A stretch of 64,000 nucleotides of DNA, from assembly GCF_000002075.1 (NCBI RefSeq), contig NW_004797271.1:2577439-2641438 (forward strand). Reading direction: 5' to 3'. A model generated the notes under the pieces. The model searched no databases. It was not told the origin of the DNA and saw only the letters and a program-made list of their open reading frames with translations. Of this stretch, positions 60,801 through 64,000 are shown in pieces (within the stretch, counting starts at the first letter, position 1; every line of letters starts with the position of its first letter). Source of the stretch: Aplysia californica. Lineage: Eukaryota > Mollusca > Gastropoda > Aplysiida > Aplysiidae. A program made the translations under genes and the position numbers.

Positions 60801-63279
60801 CACATAGGCACACACACACATATACAGGCAGTAGAATATTCTAATGGATCTTGCCCTTTTAGAATAAAGTGATATATAACCTGTTTTCATAAATGTTGCT
60901 CAAACAACACACATGCATACATTAATACATGCATGCAAATACACACATGCACATACTTGATCTATTAAGCTCAGTCATATCTGAGATGGGCTTTTAAAAA
61001 TCAGCCTCTTAAGTAATTTTACAATCTTGAGACAAGTGTTTATATAATTCCATGGCTGGATGCAACACTTAAAACAAACGCCATTTTGCAATTTGAGGTT
61101 TCAAGCAAGCCACTGATTTCAACACAAGCACAAGCAAGCCCAAGAAGTAGCATACCTTTCCAGATCCTTCCTTAACAGCATGATGTGGTCTTCTGCCCTT
61201 CTGGCTCGGATTTCTTTCCGGATGGAAATGACCCTAGCGTTGTTCTCTCGAGCCCAGTAACCGCGCCAGAAGGACTGGATCAGCGTGGCTGCTTTATCAT
61301 CTTCAAGAAGGGAAAAGAAAGGCTCCAAATGATTTTCTTTACACATGGGGACAAGAAAGAGATAGAGAGGAAGGGGAACATATCATATATTTCCTTGTCC
61401 CCATGTGTGTGAGAGATCACTTACATAATGTATCATTGTATATTGTGAAACACTATGTGAAGGAACTGTAAAGAGCCTAGACATACACTGTATGGGAGTG
61501 GGCACTATGGAATGGATCTTCATTATTATCATTCTGGACTTGCGTCTCCTTACAGACAGTACTCTAGTCTTGTTTCAAAATTCTAATGGTAACTGATTTG
61601 AACTTTTCTCAAGTATCTTGTTTGAGTAAAGAGAGAAACACATTGACACAAAAATGGTCATTTAGTACTGGAAAAAAGTAAGACAGTAAAAACAGAGAGA
61701 AAGTAAAGAAGTAGGACCTATCAGTGGCGCCCTCCAACCACCCACCTTGTAAGGCATCAAACTCAATCAAACAAAACAAAACAAACAAAAGCAAAGACGC
61801 ACCGTGACTAGTATGTCTCTGCGAATCCTCCAAGACGGCATCACTGGCCGGCCGAGACAGGAAGCCAGAGTCTCGGACACTTCCAGTCGAGATGCCCCCA
61901 CCTTTCTTGAGTTCCATGCGCTCCAGATTCAACCTCCCCTTCATCTGCTTGGATTCCCCTGCTTGGGGGGAGATGGTGACCCCATCGCCTCCTCCCTTCT
62001 GTCGAAAGATATCACAGATCAGGTATTAGTAAGTGTTTTACGACACTCGCAACACAATTAGGTTATATACGTGCCGAAGAATAGAGGTAATACAAGAGAG
62101 TAACAAACACGAAAAAGAATGAGGAGAGATAAGGATGATAGATGTTCAATAGGAAAGAAGGAGCAAACCACACCAGAGCATCTGCCAACCACACACAAGG
62201 ACAGGTCGGATGAGATAAAGTAGGTCAGTGGGTGGTTGTATTTATTGTACTCATCCCCCCCCCCCCACTCCTTTATAAACACACACAAACAGAAAAACAG
62301 TAAAGTACCTCCAAGAAACCTCCCGAGGATGTATCTTTAACCTCTGCAGCTGTGATCACTCCGGTTGCTTTTATGGCTGGATTCCTCATCTGCCGAGCCC
62401 GTGAAACAGCTGAGGCAGCCATACTGGATGCTGTAGTTGTAGTTGTGGTGGTGCTGGTGCTGCCAGAAGTTTTCATAGTGCTGCTGCTGTTGTTCCCAGC
62501 TGCTGCTGTTGCTGTGGCTGATCGTGCCCTGAGTGCTGTGGCTACTACTGACCGTTGTCTTGCACTGCTGTCTGCACTCGAGTTTCCAGGAAACTTTACA
62601 GCTTTTTTATTTCCAGCAATATTCCGGATCAAGGAAAGTTTATCTTTCGGAGCGGCATCAGAACTCGTTCCTGACTCAGTTTTCGGAAAATCTCCCTTCA
62701 CACCTGTTGCATGTCCCACAGAAATCTGTTGTTGAGAAGTCTGCGACTTTGTAAAGTTGTCCTGAGTACCTGAGTCCTCTCTTCCTACAACTGCTGTTTT
62801 CTTGCGAGGCACGACTGCCTCGCTTTCACTGGTCGTCTGTTCGCTGCTCGAGTCGTAGTCCTGACTGCATGCTGTAGGTGGCTGGCTCTCCTTGTGTGTA
62901 CTCACACTAGGCTCCGAGTGTGACGATAGAGGCAACGAAATGTCAAAAGTCGGCTTGAAGTTGCTTCTGCCAAAATTCTGGTTCAAAGGCTTGATAGGCC
63001 GCTGTTCTAAAGAAGCGTATCTATTTTCTGAAGCAACAGAACGAGACTCAGCTGCCGTTGCCGGTCGTGTGAGGTGGGAGTTCAGCGGTTGTCTAGAGGG
63101 GACCGAAGTATTCAGTGAAGATGTCCCGTTGCCAGTTGTCGTGGGCCATGACTGATGCTGCTGGACTTTCCCTGGGGCGGTCAGCGGCCGACGTAAGTTA
63201 ACTGGACTAGCTGGAACATCAAAGGGGAGGTAAACAGACTCCGACTCAAGCAGGCTCACACTACTTCTGGCATCAGAAT
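46918..63279 (-). CDS. Large IQ-motif, coiled-coil and FN3-domain protein, Ser/Arg-rich (5' part outside window)
   Basis: Exons are 63279-62309, 61998-61803, 61300-61156, 60591-60516, 59904-59698, 59440-59353, 57988-57905, 57635-57435, 56888-56795, 56262-53671, 53114-52922, 51322-51269 and 47127-46918 (TGA). I checked every junction by phase; 5,111 coding bases give at least 1,702 aa. Using numbering from the first visible exon, an IQ motif (IQSFWRGYWAR) sits at about 392-409 and an Arg/Glu-rich coiled coil at about 405-465. One FN3 domain lies at about 614-708 (PPRQLQL...LMLSWQP, then TTYKFYVKALSGFGES), followed by about 860 disordered Ser/Arg/Lys residues. IQ motifs bind calmodulin; FN3 is a protein-binding fold. 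The first visible exon starts in phase 1 and has no start codon. I do not recognise the protein securely. An LRR-IQ centrosomal protein such as CEP97 is possible, but no LRRs are in view. Further small exons between 47127 and 51269 cannot be excluded. Confidence 0.85.
47128..50190. other. Large 3'-most intron of the IQ/FN3 gene, left part
   Basis: AT-rich, with a CA-rich patch near 47540-47600 and a MITE H half at 47957-48075. No further exon found; a small one could be missed. Confidence 0.5.
47957..48075. mobile_element. MITE H fragment
   Basis: GGAGTCCACTTAAACCTAAC and AATCTGAAAACAGTGATA match the reversed right end of 46495-46748. The other TIR is missing or decayed. Confidence 0.65.
50195..50275 (+). 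mobile_element. SINE 3' end with (TTA)n tail
   Basis: AGAGGGCGCTGTAGAAGTGA followed by TCTTTATTG and (TTA)n, a 3' end seen in many invertebrate SINEs. The head is not recognisable. Confidence 0.55.
50721..51155. mobile_element. MITE D copy 3
   Basis: ATGTGTGGCATTGTGGTGAA at the left and inverted ATGTGTCACAACACAATGGA at the right, each followed by ATCAGG(T/C)ACTCATC. 435 bp. Confidence 0.9.
51269..51322 (-). CDS. IQ/FN3 gene, 54-bp microexon
   Basis: This phase 0-0 exon encodes DISPKADEQTVSQTQTHS between CACTCCCCAG and GTAAGT. Its upstream intron carries a very long pyrimidine tract on the coding strand. A multiple of three with symmetric phase means it could be skipped without a frameshift. 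Support comes from splice-site quality, phase and the matching composition of the peptide. Confidence 0.7.
51365..51685. repeat. Purine-rich (GA)n tract
   Basis: About 320 bp of GAGA/GAAAGA/GACAGA sequence. On the coding strand of the IQ/FN3 gene it is a polypyrimidine tract ending about 40 nt upstream of the microexon acceptor. Confidence 0.9.
51888..52110. repeat. Pyrimidine-rich (CT)n tract
   Basis: About 220 bp of CTCT/CCCT/TTTCT sequence, complementary in character to the tract at 51365-51685 in the same intron. Confidence 0.9.
52249..52424. mobile_element. MITE E copy 3
   Basis: CAGTCGAACCCGTCCATAAC at the left and GCTAGTTCGACTG at the right, TA on the right side. 176 bp. Confidence 0.85.
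52471..52778. mobile_element. MITE D copy 4 (short form)
   Basis: ATGTGTGGCTTGTGGTGAAA / inverted ATGTGTGTCACGAGATGGTA. 308 bp; it lacks about 120 bp of the interior present in other copies. Confidence 0.87.
53671..56262 (-). CDS. IQ/FN3 gene, giant 2.6-kb exon
   Basis: Follows CCCTCCACAG and encodes 864 residues. It starts with the last FN3 strands (FYVKALSGFGESFESNIIM), then low-complexity Ser/Arg/Lys sequence. Two internal repeats stand out. The motif HRRTRS(K/R)D recurs as HRRTRSKDL, GHRRTRSRDY and GHRRKRSRDL. A tandem array of about five units built on K(R)xxSNESL follows (ESLPGSYRGD, NESLVSGGSS, SESLMSVRTD, NESLPGSART, NESLPESI), each about 17-20 residues. The exon ends GHR|R before GTGAGT. 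The Arg-Ser character suggests multisite phosphorylation; that is an inference. Confidence 0.9.
56795..56888 (-). CDS. IQ/FN3 gene, second FN3 exon
   Basis: This 94 bp exon encodes GYRIYVNDQL...LVEGLNPSTTYK, the C' to F strands of the FN3 domain. Its donor is GTATGA. It joins in phase to FYVKALSGFGES in the next exon, completing the F-G strands. Confidence 0.87.
57435..57635 (-). CDS. IQ/FN3 gene, first FN3 exon
   Basis: Follows TCTCTCTCCCAG and encodes an acidic linker (PYPSEEEESYFLQVPVQ), then the A-C strands of the FN3 fold (PPRQLQLRHLNRSTLMLSWQP). It ends HIIG|GY at the usual FN3 intron position. A (TAA)n array starts 13 bp upstream of the acceptor on the intron side. Confidence 0.85.
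57648..57684. repeat. (TAA)n microsatellite
   Basis: About 12 TAA units just upstream (in gene sense) of the first FN3 exon. Confidence 0.95.
57745..57809. repeat. (CA)n microsatellite
   Basis: About 32 CA units followed by (TA)n. Confidence 0.95.
58000..59340. other. IQ/FN3 gene intron
   Basis: A 1.36-kb intron with a (CT)n run near 58140. No element with clear ends. Confidence 0.5.
60279..60459. mobile_element. MITE E copy 4
   Basis: CAGTCAAACCTGCTCCGACC at the left and TTTTGACTG at the right, TA on both sides (60277-60278, 60460-60461). 181 bp, intronic. Confidence 0.88.
61156..61300 (-). CDS. IQ/FN3 gene, IQ-motif exon
   Basis: Encodes DDKAATLIQSFWRGYWAREN and then a basic helix (ISIRKEIRARRAEDHIMLLRK). 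The IQ consensus (I, Q, R, G, R at IQxxxRGxxxR) is complete. The acceptor is an unusual GAAG|AT after a pyrimidine-rich CTTTTCCCTTCTT; the phase-1 match with the upstream exon (CAC G|AT) supports it. Confidence 0.85.
61445..61540 (+). mobile_element. SINE 3' end fragment
   Basis: AAAGAGCCTAGACATACACT ... GGGCACTATGGAATGG and an ATTATTATC tail, a 3' end common among invertebrate SINEs. Confidence 0.5.
61622..61755 (-). mobile_element. SINE B copy in IQ/FN3 intron
   Basis: Contains GAGTAAAGAGAGAAACACAT, the CATTTAGTACTGG block, AAGTAAAGAAGTAGGACCTA and the reversed head. Target duplication weak (CTTGT). Confidence 0.8.
62024..62195 (-). mobile_element. SINE A copy abutting a splice acceptor
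   Basis: Sense to the IQ/FN3 gene. Its 3' tail ends about 25 bp upstream of the acceptor of exon 61998-61803 and includes TACTAAT. The head CACAACCACACAC side is decayed. Confidence 0.85.
62255..62266. repeat. Poly-C tract (12)
   Basis: Intronic C run near the 971-bp exon. Confidence 0.9.
62309..63279 (-). CDS. IQ/FN3 gene, 971-bp exon encoding disordered region
   Basis: Starts after TTTCTCCCCAG with DSDARSSVSLLESESVYLP and ends GGFLE before GTACTT. The 323 residues are rich in Ser, Thr, Ala and Gln, with a poly-Thr run (GSTSTTTTTTTASS) and basic patches. No folded domain is visible. The upstream exon is not in this window. Confidence 0.8.
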
Positions 63280-64000
63280 CTGGGGAGAAATACAGAAAGG
63301 GAACAAATAGAAAACTACACAAAGAAATATATTAAGACAATATAATAATCAGGATACTGCAAGACCCTGTGAGAAGAAAAGCAGCATGATTTTCTTGACA
63401 TATAGAACTACTGCACTGTCAACACTGTTACATAAAAAAATTCAATGCAAGAACTTTGATTTCACAAAACAACTGAAATAGGAGCATAAAAATATAAATG
63501 TTGACATTATGTACAAGCCATGGCAATTCATACTTAAAGCAATTTTTTGCCACAAACAGTTCACATTTCTGAAATGCTCAGGAAATGTAATGCTTTTTGT
63601 GAAGAAGCTTTGCCTGAGAGCAACAACTTGAAATAGAAAAGAAAAAATTGGAGCAAACAATACTTGTGAGAGGGTAACCTGCAGGATATTAAATATGCAG
63701 AAATATTACCACCTTGCACACAAATGACATTAATTTCTAATGGAAAGGAACCTGTTTGTAATTGATGAGAGAAAGAAAAAAAAAAACCAAACTGTTGTTG
63801 ACTTTATAAACCAAGGACATCAAGCAATTTTTCAGCCACAAGTCTAGGCAGAGAATTTCTTTTCATCTGTCTTCCTTCCAGAACAAAAAGTAATTTTTCA
63901 TTTTATTTTAATTTCTATTTTCATACAATATAAAAAATTCCCCCGCCCACCCCCCCACGAACAACAATTTTGACTACAACTTTTGAAAAATTTTCCATGC
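63280..64000. other. IQ/FN3 gene intron at window edge
   Basis: AT-rich intron upstream of the first visible exon. Open frames here lack matching splice sites and phase. The 5' exons lie beyond the window. Confidence 0.6.

Noticed and set aside
63442-63660. Possible upstream exon of the IQ/FN3 gene
   Set aside because: Acceptor-like CAAG and donor-like GTATG exist, but the frame soon meets a stop and does not fit the phase of the next exon.

Overview
This window is eukaryotic nuclear DNA from an invertebrate, most likely a mollusc and probably a gastropod. The genes are split by GT-AG introns of up to 7 kb. Both small genes encode conserved animal proteins. The intergenic and intronic DNA is full of tRNA-derived SINEs, RTE-type LINE ends with GATGAT tails, short TIR elements, TAGATC-rich DNA, long poly-C tracts and dinucleotide arrays. 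The organism call is an inference from repeat style. Nothing here fixes the species.

Three host genes can be supported. (1) Minus strand, 20690 to 8110: a complete four-exon gene for a sorting nexin 3/12-type PX protein of 161 aa, with all splice phases consistent. (2) Plus strand, 26506 to 29991: a five-exon CCDC28-like gene (144 aa). It is divergent from the SNX gene, with about 5.8 kb of repeat-rich DNA between the two coding starts. (3) Minus strand, from beyond the right edge (first visible exon 63279) to 46918: thirteen exons encoding at least 1,702 aa. The order is a disordered N-terminal part, an IQ motif, a coiled coil, one fibronectin type III domain and a very long Ser/Arg-rich tail. 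I cannot name this protein securely; a CEP97-like centrosomal protein is one weak idea.

Layout: 1-4.5 kb holds a truncated RTE-type LINE, a tRNA SINE, a SINE A copy and a MITE. 8-20.7 kb is the SNX gene; its 7 kb first intron carries a 1.7 kb nested inverted-repeat (foldback) structure with a piggyBac-like MITE inserted at TTAA. 20.8-22.6 kb is TAGATC-rich DNA and a tandem pair of 450 bp TIR units. 24.7-31.4 kb is the CCDC28-like gene and its repeats. 31.4-46.9 kb is gene-poor, with repeats, a 59-bp minisatellite and a 100-N assembly gap. 46.9-63.3 kb is the large IQ/FN3 gene.

The most distinctive signal is a set of related SINE-like families, called A, B and C here. Members share heads or tails in different combinations, and many have clear 8-13 bp target-site duplications. 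Some insertions are only 41-63 bp and consist of little more than the 3' hairpin. One SINE tail lies 25 bp upstream of a splice acceptor and supplies a TACTAAT branch-site-like sequence. I saw no LTR element, Polinton, CRISPR array or canonical rRNA or tRNA gene.
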